From Pseudonocardia oceani (GTDB taxonomy: Bacteria > Actinomycetota > Actinomycetes > Mycobacteriales > Pseudonocardiaceae), in assembly GCF_019263585.2 (NCBI RefSeq), contig NZ_JADQDF010000001.1:5896501-5960500 (forward strand): a DNA stretch of 64,000 nucleotides. The letters are read 5' to 3'. The translations under genes were made by a program, and so were the position numbers. This document shows positions 7,944-16,339 of the stretch, one piece after another. Numbering within the stretch: position 1 is the first letter of the stretch; every line of letters starts with the position of its first letter. Below the pieces are notes generated by a model. The model did no database searches, was not told where the DNA came from, and saw only the letters and a list, made by a program, of their open reading frames with translations.

Positions 7944-9709
7944 GATCGCCCCCCCGACTCCCCGACCCCACCCAAACGAACGGCACGTTCGTCCGACGGG
8001 TCCGTACGAACGTCCCGTTCGTTCGGGGTGGTGAGGGTTCGCGGGGGCGGGAACATCCCGGGTGGGCGTCCCTTGCCGTCCCAGTTGAGCAGGTTGACCC
8101 GAGCCCCGCGCTCGCCGGGGTCGGCGAGGGAGTCGCTGGTCTGGCGGTCGCGAAGGGCGTGGAAGGTCTCGACCGACACCGGCGTGGCCCGGCCGGACGC
8201 CTCGCCGAAGGGCCCGCTCCCGGCGGCCATCCCCGGCCCGCCGTCGACGTCGAGGCTGCAGCCGATCTCCTCGAGGTGGTGCGCCTGGGCCTCGTAGGCG
8301 GTGGGGATGACGTAGCGCTCCTCGTACTTGGCGATCGCCAGCAACCGGTACATCTCCAGGACCTGCGCCCCGGTCATGCCCACCGCCGCGGCGGCGGACT
8401 CGTCGCGGGGCCGGTCCAGGGTGACGTCGCGCATGTAGGAGCGCATGGCCGCGAGCTTCTGCAGCACCCCGCGCACCGGCTCGGGATCGCCCGCGGTGAA
8501 CAGCTCGGCGAGGTACTCGACGGGGATGCGCAGGGCGTCGATCGCGCCGAACAGGTTGCCGGCGTCCTCGCCGTCGTGCCCGGTCTCCGCGAGCCGGTCG
8601 ACCACCGGGGACAGCGGCGGGATGTACCAGACCATGGGCATCGTCCGGAACTCCGGATGCAGCGGCAGCGCCACCCGGTACTCCTTGGCCAGCTTGTACA
8701 CCGGGGAGCGCCGCGCCGCCTCCAGCCAGTCCTCGGCGATGCCCTCGCGGCGCGCGGCCGCGATCACCTCCGGGTCGTGCGGGTCGAGCAGCAGGTCGAG
8801 CTGCGCGGAGTAGAGGTCCTTCTCGTCCTCCACCGACGCCGCCTCGGTGACCCGGTCGGCGTCGTAGAGGAACAGCCCGATGTAGCGCAGCCGCCCCACA
8901 CAGGTCTCGCTGCACACGGTGGGCAGCCCGACCTCCACCCGGGGGTAGCAGAACGTGCACTTCTCGGCCTTGCCGGTGCGGTGGTTGAAGTACACCTTCT
9001 TGTAGGGGCAGCCGGTGACGCACATCCGCCAGCCGCGGCACTGGTCCTGGTCGACCAGCACGATGCCGTCCTCGGCGCGCTTGTACATCGCCCCCGACGG
9101 GCAGGACGCCACACACGACGGGTTGAGGCAGTGCTCGCAGATCCGCGGCAGGTAGAACATGAAGGCCCGCTCGAAGTCGAACCTGACCTTGTCCTCGGAC
9201 TCGCGGCGCAGCGACTCCCGGTTGAGGCGCTCGACGATGGGGTCGTGCGGCCCGTGCTCGGGGGCGCCACCGAGGTCGTCGTCCCAGTTGGCGCTCCACT
9301 CCACCGCCATGGGCCGGCCCGACAGCAGCGACGTGGGCTGCGCGACCGGGAAGTCGTCCCCCAGCGGGGCGTCGGTGAGCGTCTCGTAGTCGTAGGTCCA
9401 CGGCTCGTAGTAGTCGCGGATGTTCGGCAGCACCGGATTGGCGAAGATCGTCAGCAGCTTGCTCCAGCGGCCACCCGCCTTGAGCGCCAGGCGGCCGCGC
9501 CGGTTGCGCACCCAGCCGCCCTTCCACTGCTCCTGGTCCTGGTAGCGCCGCGGGTAGCCCTGCCCCGGGCGGGTCTCGACGTTGTTGAACCACACGTACT
9601 CGACGCCGCTGCGGTTGGTCCACGCCTGCTTGCAGGTGACCGAGCAGGTGTGGCACCCGATGCACTTGTCGAGGTTCATCACCATGCCCATCTGGGCCAT
9701 GACACGCAT
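7940..9709 (-). CDS. narH: Respiratory nitrate reductase beta subunit
   Basis: This 589-residue iron-sulfur protein carries all four cysteine groups: CIGCHTCSVTC near residue 16, CEHCLNPSCVASCP near 190, CRGWRMCVTGCP (with Trp replacing one Cys, giving the 3Fe-4S cluster) and CTFCYPRVEVGLPTVCSETC. It wires electrons from NarI to NarG. It starts at ATG 9709, overlapping the narG stop (TGATG). The usual NarH end (VNLLNWDGKG, then PPGMFPP) is followed by about 30 extra residues encoded by a large palindrome at 7968-8031, so the tail is probably a repeat insertion read in frame. Confidence 0.93.
   Translation of the reverse strand: MRVMAQMGMVMNLDKCIGCHTCSVTCKQAWTNRSGVEYVWFNNVETRPGQGYPRRYQDQEQWKGGWVRNRRGRLALKAGGRWSKLLTIFANPVLPNIRDYYEPWTYDYETLTDAPLGDDFPVAQPTSLLSGRPMAVEWSANWDDDLGGAPEHGPHDPIVERLNRESLRRESEDKVRFDFERAFMFYLPRICEHCLNPSCVASCPSGAMYKRAEDGIVLVDQDQCRGWRMCVTGCPYKKVYFNHRTGKAEKCTFCYPRVEVGLPTVCSETCVGRLRYIGLFLYDADRVTEAASVEDEKDLYSAQLDLLLDPHDPEVIAAARREGIAEDWLEAARRSPVYKLAKEYRVALPLHPEFRTMPMVWYIPPLSPVVDRLAETGHDGEDAGNLFGAIDALRIPVEYLAELFTAGDPEPVRGVLQKLAAMRSYMRDVTLDRPRDESAAAAVGMTGAQVLEMYRLLAIAKYEERYVIPTAYEAQAHHLEEIGCSLDVDGGPGMAAGSGPFGEASGRATPVSVETFHALRDRQTSDSLADPGERGARVNLLNWDGKGRPPGMFPPPRTLTTPNERDVRTDPSDERAVRLGGVGESGGRS
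7968..8031. repeat. 64-base palindromic repeat inside the 3' end of narH
   Basis: Two arms of about 27 bases pair with only a few mismatches: ACGAACGGCACGTTCGT on the left and ACGAACGTCCCGTTCGT on the right, extended outward by CCACCC and GGGTGG. Each arm is itself a partial palindrome (ACGAACG/CGTTCGT). It lies just before the narH stop and encodes the tail NERDVRTDPSDERAVRL. It may be a REP-like element, an mRNA-stability hairpin or an attenuator between narGH and narJI. Confidence 0.65.
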
Positions 9710-12700
9710 CAGTACTCCACTCGCTGGCTGGCGCGCCGCCGGACGACGGTCACCTCGTCACGCTGGTTCCCGGTCGGGCCGAGGTAGTTGAAGGCGAAGG
9801 ACAACTGGGCGTAGCCCCCGACCAGGTGGGTCGGCTTGACCAGGATCCGGGTCGCCGAGTTGTGGATCCCGCCGCGGCGGCCGGTCGCCTCGGACTTCGG
9901 CACGTTCACCACCCGTTCCTGGGCGTGGTAGACGAACACCGCCCCGGGCCGCATCCGGTGGGTGACGATCGCCCGGATGACGAGCACGCCGTTGCGGTTG
10001 ACCAGCTCGACCCAGTCGTTGTCGCGCACGCCGATCGCGGCCGCGTCCTCCTGGCTCATCCAGACCACCGGCCCGCCGCGCGAGAGCGACAGCATGAGCA
10101 GGTTGTCCTGGTACTCCGAGTGGATCGACCACTTCGAGTGCGGGGTCAGGTACCGGACCGCCACCGACCTTCCGTCCGCACCCAGCTCGCCCGGCTCGGG
10201 CTCGCCGAAGAGGCGGTGCATGTTCAGCGGGGCCCGGTAGACCGGGAGTGTCTCGCCGAACTCGTGCATCCAGTCGTGGTCGAGCAGGAAGTGCATGCGA
10301 CCGGTCAGGGTGTGCCAGGGCTTCGCCCGCTCGACGTTGACGGTGAACGGGGCGTAGCGGCGGCCGCCGGTCTCGCTGCCCGACCACTCCGGGCTCGTGA
10401 TCACCGGCACCGGCCGCGCCTGGGTGTCGGCGAAGGAGATCCGCTTCTCCTCGCTGCCCTCGGCCAGGTCGGCGAGATGGGTGCCCGTGCGGCGCTCCAG
10501 CTCGCGGAAGCCCTGGACGGCGAGCCGGCCGTTGGTCGTCGCGGACAGCGCGAGGATCGCCTCGGCCATCTTCGCGTCGGTGTCCAGCGCCGGGCGCCCG
10601 TCGCCGGCGCCGGCGCCGCCGAGCATCACCCCGTTCTTCGCCGCCAGGTGCGCGACCTCCTCGTCGGGCCGGTAGGTCACCGCCTTGGTCGTCACGCCGA
10701 GCCGGTCGACCAGGGGGCCCAGGCTCGCCATCTTGTCGGCGATCGCGGTGTAGTCCCGCTCGACGACCACGAAGTTCGGCATGGTCCGGCCCGGCACGGG
10801 CTCGCACTCGCCCGCGCGCCAGTCGAGCACGCGCCCACCCGGCTGGGCGGTCTCGCCCGGCGTGTCGTGCTGCAGCGGCACGGCCACGAGGTCGTGGCGC
10901 ACGCCGAGGTGGGTCCGGGCGAGCTCGCTGAAGCGGCGGCCGATCGCGTGGAAGGCGTCGAAGTCGGTGCGCGTCTCGAACGGCGGGTCGATCGCCGGGG
11001 TGAAGGCGTGCACGAAGGGGTGCATGTCGGTGGTGTTGAGGTCGTGCTTCTCGTACCAGGTGGCGGCGGGCAGCACGACGTCGGCGAGCAGGGTCGAGCT
11101 CGTCATGCGGAAGTCCAGCGCCAGCAGCATGTCGAGCTTGCCCTCGGGGGGCTCCTCGTCGCGCCAGGCGACGTCGCGCGGCCTGGCGTCCTGCGGCGTC
11201 TGCTCGGCCATCAGGTTGTTGTGGGTGCCCAGCAGGTGCTTGAGGAAGTACTCGTCGCCCTTGGCCGAGGAGCCGAGCAGGTTCGCCCGCCACAGCGTCA
11301 GGCAGCGAGGCCAGTTCTCCGGGGCGTCCGGGTCGTCGATGGCGAACTTCAGCTCCCCGTCGCGCAGCTTCCCGGCCACGTGGGCGGCGACGTCGCCACC
11401 CGCTGCCAGCGCCTCGTCGGCGACGTCGAGCGGGTTGCGGTCGAACTGGGGGTAGGAGGGCATCCAGCCCAGCCGCGCCGACAGCGCGATCGTGTCGATC
11501 GTGTGCATGCCCGCGAGCTTCCCCTCCGCGAGCGGCGAGGCCAGCGCGTCGGCGCGGTAGCCGTCGTAGCGCCACTGGTCGGTGTGGGTGTACCAGTACG
11601 CCGTGCCGATCATCTGGCGCGGCGGGCGCTGCCAGTCGGTCGCCATCGCCATCGTCGCCCACCCGGTGGCCGGGCGGCACTTCTCCTGTCCGACGTAGTG
11701 CGCCCAGCCGCCGCCGTTGCGGCCCATCGAGCCGGTGAGCAGCAGCAGCGACAGGATCGCCCGGTAGGTGGCGTCGCCGTGGAACCACTGGCAGATCCCG
11801 GCGCCCATGATGATCATGGTCTTGCCGCCGGACTCCTCGGAGTTGCGCGCCATCTCGCGCGCCACGCGGGTGACCTGCTCGGCCGGGACCGAGGTGATCG
11901 ACTCCTGCCAGGCCGGCGTGTACGGCTGCGTCGCGTCGTCGTACCCGGTCGGCCAGACGCCGGGCAGGCCGTCGCGGTGCACGCCGTACTGGGCGAGCAT
12001 CAGGTCGAACACGGTGGTGACGAGCTTCCCCGCGACCCGGCGGACCGGGACGCCTCGGCGCAGCACGCCCCCGGTGCCGTCGACGGCGTCGAACCGGGGG
12101 AGCAGCACCTCGGCGGCGTCGTCACCGAGCAGGCTCAGCTGCGGGGCGACGTCGCCCAGCTCGAGGTTCCAGCGCCCCTCGCCGGACTCGGTGTGCCGGA
12201 AGCCCAGCGACCCGTTCGGCACGACCGGCTCGCCGGTGCGCCCGTCGACGAGCACGGTCTTCCACTCCGCGCCCTCGCCCGCGTCGCCGAGGTCGGCGGC
12301 GGTGAGGAACTTGCCCGGGACGTGGGCGCCGTCGCGTTCGTCCAGGGTCACCAGGAACGGCAGGTCGGTGTAGCGCTGCACGTAGTCGACGAAGAACGGC
12401 ACCCGCCGGTCGACGAAGAACTCCTTCAGCATCACGTGGCCCATGGCCATCGCCATGGCACCGTCGGTGCCCGGCTGCGCGGGCAGCCACGTGTCGGCGA
12501 ACTTCGTGTTGTCGGCGTAGTCGGGGGAGACCACCACGACCTTCTGGCCCTTGTAGCGGGCCTCGGCCATCCAGTGCGCGTCGGGCGTGCGGGTGACCGG
12601 CACGTTCGAGCCCCACATGAGCAGGTAGGACGCGTTCCACCAGTCCCCGGACTCCGGGACGTCGGTCTGGTCGCCGAAGACCTGCGGGGAGGCGACCGGC

Positions 12701-13416
12701 AGGTCGGCGTACCAGTCGTAGAACGAGGTCATGGCGCCGCCGACCAGCTCGATGAACCGCGAGCCCGCCGCGTGGCTGACCATCGACATCGCCGGGATCG
12801 GGGAGAAGCCCGCGATCCGGTCGGGGCCGTGGACCTTGGCCGTGTGCACGTGCGCGGCGGCGACCATCTCGACGGCCTCGTCCCACGACACCCGCACGTG
12901 CCCGCCCTTGCCCCTGGCCCGCTGGTAGCTGCGCCGCTTCTCGGGGTCGGACACCACGTCGGCCCAGGCGAGCACCGGGTCGCCCAGCCGGGCCTTCGCC
13001 GCGCGGTAGTGCTCCACCAGCACACCGCGGGCGTAGGGGTAGCGGATCCGGGTCGGCGAGTAGGTGTACCAGGAGAACGCCGCACCGCGCGGGCAGCCGC
13101 GCGGCTCGTACTCCGGGGAGTCCGGGCCGACCGAGGGGTAGTCGGTCTGCTGGGTCTCCCAGGTGATGATCCCGTCCTTGACGTAGACCTTCCACGAGCA
13201 CGACCCCGTGCAGTTCACCCCGTGCGTGGAGCGGACCACCTTGTCGTGGCTCCAGCGGTCCCGGTAGAAGGCGTCGCCGTCGCGCCCGCCCTCCCGGTAC
13301 ACGGCCCGCAGGTCCGGCGAGGTCTGCCGCCGGGTGAAGAACCGTCCCGTCCGCAGCAGCGCGTCGGCGGCCGGTCCGTCCGTCCCGTGCTGCCCCTGCC
13401 CGGCGTCGATCGCCAT
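9709..13416 (-). CDS. narG: Respiratory nitrate reductase alpha (catalytic) subunit
   Basis: This 1235-residue molybdoenzyme is normal length for NarG. Near residues 65-77 it has the FS0 cluster ligands HGVNCTGSCSW, with the last Cys in EPRGCPRG; SFYDWYADLPVASPQ covers the region of the Asp that ligates molybdenum; the C-terminal molybdopterin dinucleotide domain reads ARPV through MHFLLDHDWMHEFGE to the end. It reduces nitrate to nitrite at the cytoplasmic face using bis-MGD. The ATG at 13416 has GGAAGG seven bases upstream. Two DosR-type boxes lie 63-96 bases upstream, so control by the DevR encoded 15 kb away is likely. Confidence 0.95.
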   Translation of the reverse strand: MAIDAGQGQHGTDGPAADALLRTGRFFTRRQTSPDLRAVYREGGRDGDAFYRDRWSHDKVVRSTHGVNCTGSCSWKVYVKDGIITWETQQTDYPSVGPDSPEYEPRGCPRGAAFSWYTYSPTRIRYPYARGVLVEHYRAAKARLGDPVLAWADVVSDPEKRRSYQRARGKGGHVRVSWDEAVEMVAAAHVHTAKVHGPDRIAGFSPIPAMSMVSHAAGSRFIELVGGAMTSFYDWYADLPVASPQVFGDQTDVPESGDWWNASYLLMWGSNVPVTRTPDAHWMAEARYKGQKVVVVSPDYADNTKFADTWLPAQPGTDGAMAMAMGHVMLKEFFVDRRVPFFVDYVQRYTDLPFLVTLDERDGAHVPGKFLTAADLGDAGEGAEWKTVLVDGRTGEPVVPNGSLGFRHTESGEGRWNLELGDVAPQLSLLGDDAAEVLLPRFDAVDGTGGVLRRGVPVRRVAGKLVTTVFDLMLAQYGVHRDGLPGVWPTGYDDATQPYTPAWQESITSVPAEQVTRVAREMARNSEESGGKTMIIMGAGICQWFHGDATYRAILSLLLLTGSMGRNGGGWAHYVGQEKCRPATGWATMAMATDWQRPPRQMIGTAYWYTHTDQWRYDGYRADALASPLAEGKLAGMHTIDTIALSARLGWMPSYPQFDRNPLDVADEALAAGGDVAAHVAGKLRDGELKFAIDDPDAPENWPRCLTLWRANLLGSSAKGDEYFLKHLLGTHNNLMAEQTPQDARPRDVAWRDEEPPEGKLDMLLALDFRMTSSTLLADVVLPAATWYEKHDLNTTDMHPFVHAFTPAIDPPFETRTDFDAFHAIGRRFSELARTHLGVRHDLVAVPLQHDTPGETAQPGGRVLDWRAGECEPVPGRTMPNFVVVERDYTAIADKMASLGPLVDRLGVTTKAVTYRPDEEVAHLAAKNGVMLGGAGAGDGRPALDTDAKMAEAILALSATTNGRLAVQGFRELERRTGTHLADLAEGSEEKRISFADTQARPVPVITSPEWSGSETGGRRYAPFTVNVERAKPWHTLTGRMHFLLDHDWMHEFGETLPVYRAPLNMHRLFGEPEPGELGADGRSVAVRYLTPHSKWSIHSEYQDNLLMLSLSRGGPVVWMSQEDAAAIGVRDNDWVELVNRNGVLVIRAIVTHRMRPGAVFVYHAQERVVNVPKSEATGRRGGIHNSATRILVKPTHLVGGYAQLSFAFNYLGPTGNQRDEVTVVRRRASQRVEY

Positions 13417-13478
13417 CGGCGTCCTTCCGTCGTGGGTGCTGCGGTCATCGTCGGTTGCTCCGCACGGCCCAATGCTGA

Positions 13479-13512
13479 GGCGAAAGGTCCCTCGAGGGGG
13501 GCCGGAGGTCCC
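13479..13512. promoter_or_regulatory. Two DosR-type boxes upstream of narG
   Basis: GGCGAAAGGTCCC at 13479-13491 and GGGCCGGAGGTCCC at 13499-13512 lie 63 and 83 bases before narG. Read on the minus strand both give GGGACCTNNNGCC-type sites with about one helical turn between them. Confidence 0.5.
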
Positions 13513-13546
13513 GTGTCCGACGAGATCGACCGGTCGGGGCGGGCCG

Positions 13547-16246
13547 TCAGATCCGCAGGGCGCGTGTGGCCGGGTCGCCGGGGGACGCGGGTTCGACGCG
13601 GATGCGCGCGTCCACGGCGACGCAGCCCCGGGCGGCTACGACCAGCGGGTTGAGGTCGAGCTCGGCGACCTCGGGCAGCAGCTCGGCCAGCTGCCCGACC
13701 CGCAGGACGGCGTCGCGGACCGCCTCCCCGTCGATCGCCTGCCGCGCGTCGGGGGAGAACAGGGCGGCGCCCGCCCGGAACTCCCCGAGCATCTCCCCGA
13801 CGTCGGCGGGGGTGAGCGGGACGAGCCGGTGGGCGCGGTCGGCGACCAGATCGGTGAGCCCGCCCCCGAGCCCGACGGTGACGAGCGGGCCGAACGCCGG
13901 GTCGGCGGTCACGCCGACGAGCAGCTCGGGGCCGGGTGCGGCCATGGGCTGCACGAGCAGGCCGCGCAGCCGCCCGCCGAACCGCGCGACGAGCTCGCAG
14001 GCCGCTCCCTCGACCGCCTCGGAGCTGTCCAGCCCGAGGCGCACCCCGCCCGCCGCCGCCTTGTGCAGCACCCCGTCGGCGACGGCCTTGAGCGCGACGG
14101 GCACACCCGCCTGCACGAACGCGCGGACCGCCGCGTCGGGACCGTCGACGACCGCGCTCCGCAGCACCGGGATGCCGAACGCCTCGAGCACGTCCTCCAC
14201 GCCGTCGGGTGGCAGCCAGCCGCCCGCCGGGTGCTCCCGCAGGTACCGGGAGACCACGCCGGCGGCGCGGGCCAGGTCGGGTCCGGTGCCCGGAGGGGCC
14301 CACGGGGCACCGGCCGGGCGGGCCAGCCACTCCGCGCGCGTCACGGCGTGGGCGAGTGCGGTGGCCGCCGCGGCCGGGTCGGCGAAGCACGGCACCCGCT
14401 GCCCGGCGGCACCACCCACCGCCGCGACGTTCTCCGGCTGGGTGGGCCGGACGGCCAGCAGCGGGGTGGCCGTCCGGCGGGGTCCGGCGGCCAGTGCGGC
14501 GATCCCGTCACCGGGGTCCCCCAGTGCCGTGGGCACCGTGACCGCGACGACGGCGTCGATCCCGGGGTCGGCGAGCAGGACGCGCACGGCGTCGGCGAAC
14601 ACCGCCGGGGCGACGACGGCGGTCGTGTCCACGGGGTTGCCCACGGCGGCGCCGGACGGGAGCGCCCGGGCCAGCGCGTGCCGGGTCGCCGCGGCCAGCG
14701 GGGGCACCGGGAGGCTGCGCGCCACGTAGGCGTCGGCCGTGAGCACCCCCGCCCCTCCGGCGTTGCTGATGACCGCGACCCGCCGCCCAGCGGGCAGGGG
14801 CTGCCACAGCAGCAGGGCCAGCAGCTCGGGGACCTCGGACAACCGGTCGAGCGCACTCACCCCGGCCTGGCGGAAGAGCGCGTCGCGCACGACGCGGGGG
14901 GTGGCCGTCGCGGCGGTGTGCGAGGCGGCGGCCCGGCGGCCCGCCTCGGAGCTGCCCGACCGAACGGTGAGCACCGGGATCCGGGCGGCGAGGCGCCGGG
15001 CGAACCGGGAGAACCGTCGCGGGTTGCCGAACGACTCGAGGTAGAGCACCGCGGCGCGGGTGACGAGGTCGTCGCGCCACCACAGCAGCATGTCGTTGCC
15101 GCTCACGTCGTACTTGTCCCCCGTGGACACGGCGGTGGAGGTGCCGGTTCCGAGCCGGCGCAGCGCGTCCTGCACGGCGATGGTGACCCCGCCGGACTGC
15201 GACACCAGGCCCACCTCGCCCGCGGCCGCGGTGCCGGGTGCGGCGAAGCCCGCGTCGAGCCGCACGGCCGGGTCGCTGTTGGACAGGCCCAGGCAGTTGG
15301 GGCCGACCAGCCGCATGTCGTACTGCCGCACGACCTCCACCAGGTCGTGCGCCGGTCCGGGGTCGCCCGACAGGCCCGAGGAGATCACCAGCAGGGCGCG
15401 GACGCCGCGTTCCCCGCACTCCCGCGCCACGGCGGGCACCGTCGCCGCGGGCACGCACACGACCGCGAGGTCGCAGGGCAGGGGCAGGTCGGCCACCGAC
15501 CGGTGGCACGGCACCCCCTCCACCTCGGCGGCGTGCGGGTTGACCGCGGCCACCGTGCCGGTGAAGCCGCCCGCGAGGATGCTGCGCAGCACGGCGTTGC
15601 CGACCGACCCGCCGCGCCGGCTCGCTCCGACGACGACCACGGACCGCGGTCGCAGCATCGGCTGCAGGCTCGCCACGTCGGCCCGCTGCTGACGCTCGGC
15701 CAGGGCATCGAGGTACCGGGCGTCGGGGTCGAGGTCCACCTCGACGGCGAGCTCGTCCCGGTCGAGGACGGTCCGGACGGGCAGGCCGAGGTCGGCGAAG
15801 ACCCGCCGCATGCGGGTGTTCTCGGGCAGGACCCGGGCGGTGAACCGGCGAAGGCCCCGGTGCCGGGCCAGCGAGGCCAGGTGTTCCAGCAGCAGCGTCC
15901 CGACCCCGTGCGCCTGCTCGGGGTGCCCGACCGCGAGCGCCACCTCGGCTGCGGCGGGGTCGTCGCCGACCGTGTACTCGGCCACGCCGACGAGGCCCGC
16001 CCCGCGGAACGCGCCGATCCATGCCGATCCGGGCCGCTCGACGACGGGCGGGACCGATGTGGTGCCCGCGCTGAAGAACCTCAGGTAGCGGTCCTGGACC
16101 GGAAGCTGCCGGTGCAGCTGCGCGACCGCGTCGGCGTCGGCGTCGGTGAGCTCCCGCAGCCTCACCGCGGTCCCGTCGGCGAGCAGGGCGCGCACGGCGC
16201 CCGTGACCTCCCGTCGGTCCCTGCGCACGTCCTCGACCTCCGACAT
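13547..16246 (-). CDS. GNAT acetyltransferase fused to ADP-forming acyl-CoA synthetase-like protein (Pat type)
   Basis: This 899-residue protein has an N-terminal GNAT domain (about residues 10-175, with the acetyl-CoA loop HPEQAHGVGTLLLEHL), followed by a CoA-binding Rossmann domain (SVVVVGASRRGGSVGNAVL near 205), a succinyl-CoA-ligase-like domain with ASHTAATATPRVV at the position of the phosphohistidine loop, and an ATP-grasp domain (about 660-890). Actinobacteria use such fusions as protein lysine acetyltransferases that control acetyl-CoA synthetase; the synthetase part may be only regulatory. The ATG at 16246 is preferred over GTG 16264 because GGAGGTG lies seven bases before it. It sits between narG and a P-type ATPase. 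Confidence 0.85.
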   Translation of the reverse strand: MSEVEDVRRDRREVTGAVRALLADGTAVRLRELTDADADAVAQLHRQLPVQDRYLRFFSAGTTSVPPVVERPGSAWIGAFRGAGLVGVAEYTVGDDPAAAEVALAVGHPEQAHGVGTLLLEHLASLARHRGLRRFTARVLPENTRMRRVFADLGLPVRTVLDRDELAVEVDLDPDARYLDALAERQQRADVASLQPMLRPRSVVVVGASRRGGSVGNAVLRSILAGGFTGTVAAVNPHAAEVEGVPCHRSVADLPLPCDLAVVCVPAATVPAVARECGERGVRALLVISSGLSGDPGPAHDLVEVVRQYDMRLVGPNCLGLSNSDPAVRLDAGFAAPGTAAAGEVGLVSQSGGVTIAVQDALRRLGTGTSTAVSTGDKYDVSGNDMLLWWRDDLVTRAAVLYLESFGNPRRFSRFARRLAARIPVLTVRSGSSEAGRRAAASHTAATATPRVVRDALFRQAGVSALDRLSEVPELLALLLWQPLPAGRRVAVISNAGGAGVLTADAYVARSLPVPPLAAATRHALARALPSGAAVGNPVDTTAVVAPAVFADAVRVLLADPGIDAVVAVTVPTALGDPGDGIAALAAGPRRTATPLLAVRPTQPENVAAVGGAAGQRVPCFADPAAAATALAHAVTRAEWLARPAGAPWAPPGTGPDLARAAGVVSRYLREHPAGGWLPPDGVEDVLEAFGIPVLRSAVVDGPDAAVRAFVQAGVPVALKAVADGVLHKAAAGGVRLGLDSSEAVEGAACELVARFGGRLRGLLVQPMAAPGPELLVGVTADPAFGPLVTVGLGGGLTDLVADRAHRLVPLTPADVGEMLGEFRAGAALFSPDARQAIDGEAVRDAVLRVGQLAELLPEVAELDLNPLVVAARGCVAVDARIRVEPASPGDPATRALRI

Positions 16247-16310
16247 CGGCCCCACCTCCGCCACCAGCCTCGGCCGAGCGGTGGGGACGGGGTAGGAGTC
16301 GAACGACCCG

Positions 16311-16339
16311 GCGGGGCGGGGCCGTCGGCCCCGCCCCGC
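16311..16339 (-). terminator. Perfect 13-base-pair hairpin after the P-type ATPase
   Basis: GCGGGGCGGGGCC and GGCCCCGCCCCGC pair perfectly around GTC, immediately after the ATPase stop on the minus strand. It should separate the ATPase/stress-protein unit from the acetyltransferase gene downstream. Confidence 0.7.

Noticed and set aside
7940..8030. Frameshift at the narH 3' end
   Set aside because: The frame stays open to a stop that overlaps the narJ start in the usual GTGA way; the odd tail is explained by a palindromic insertion.
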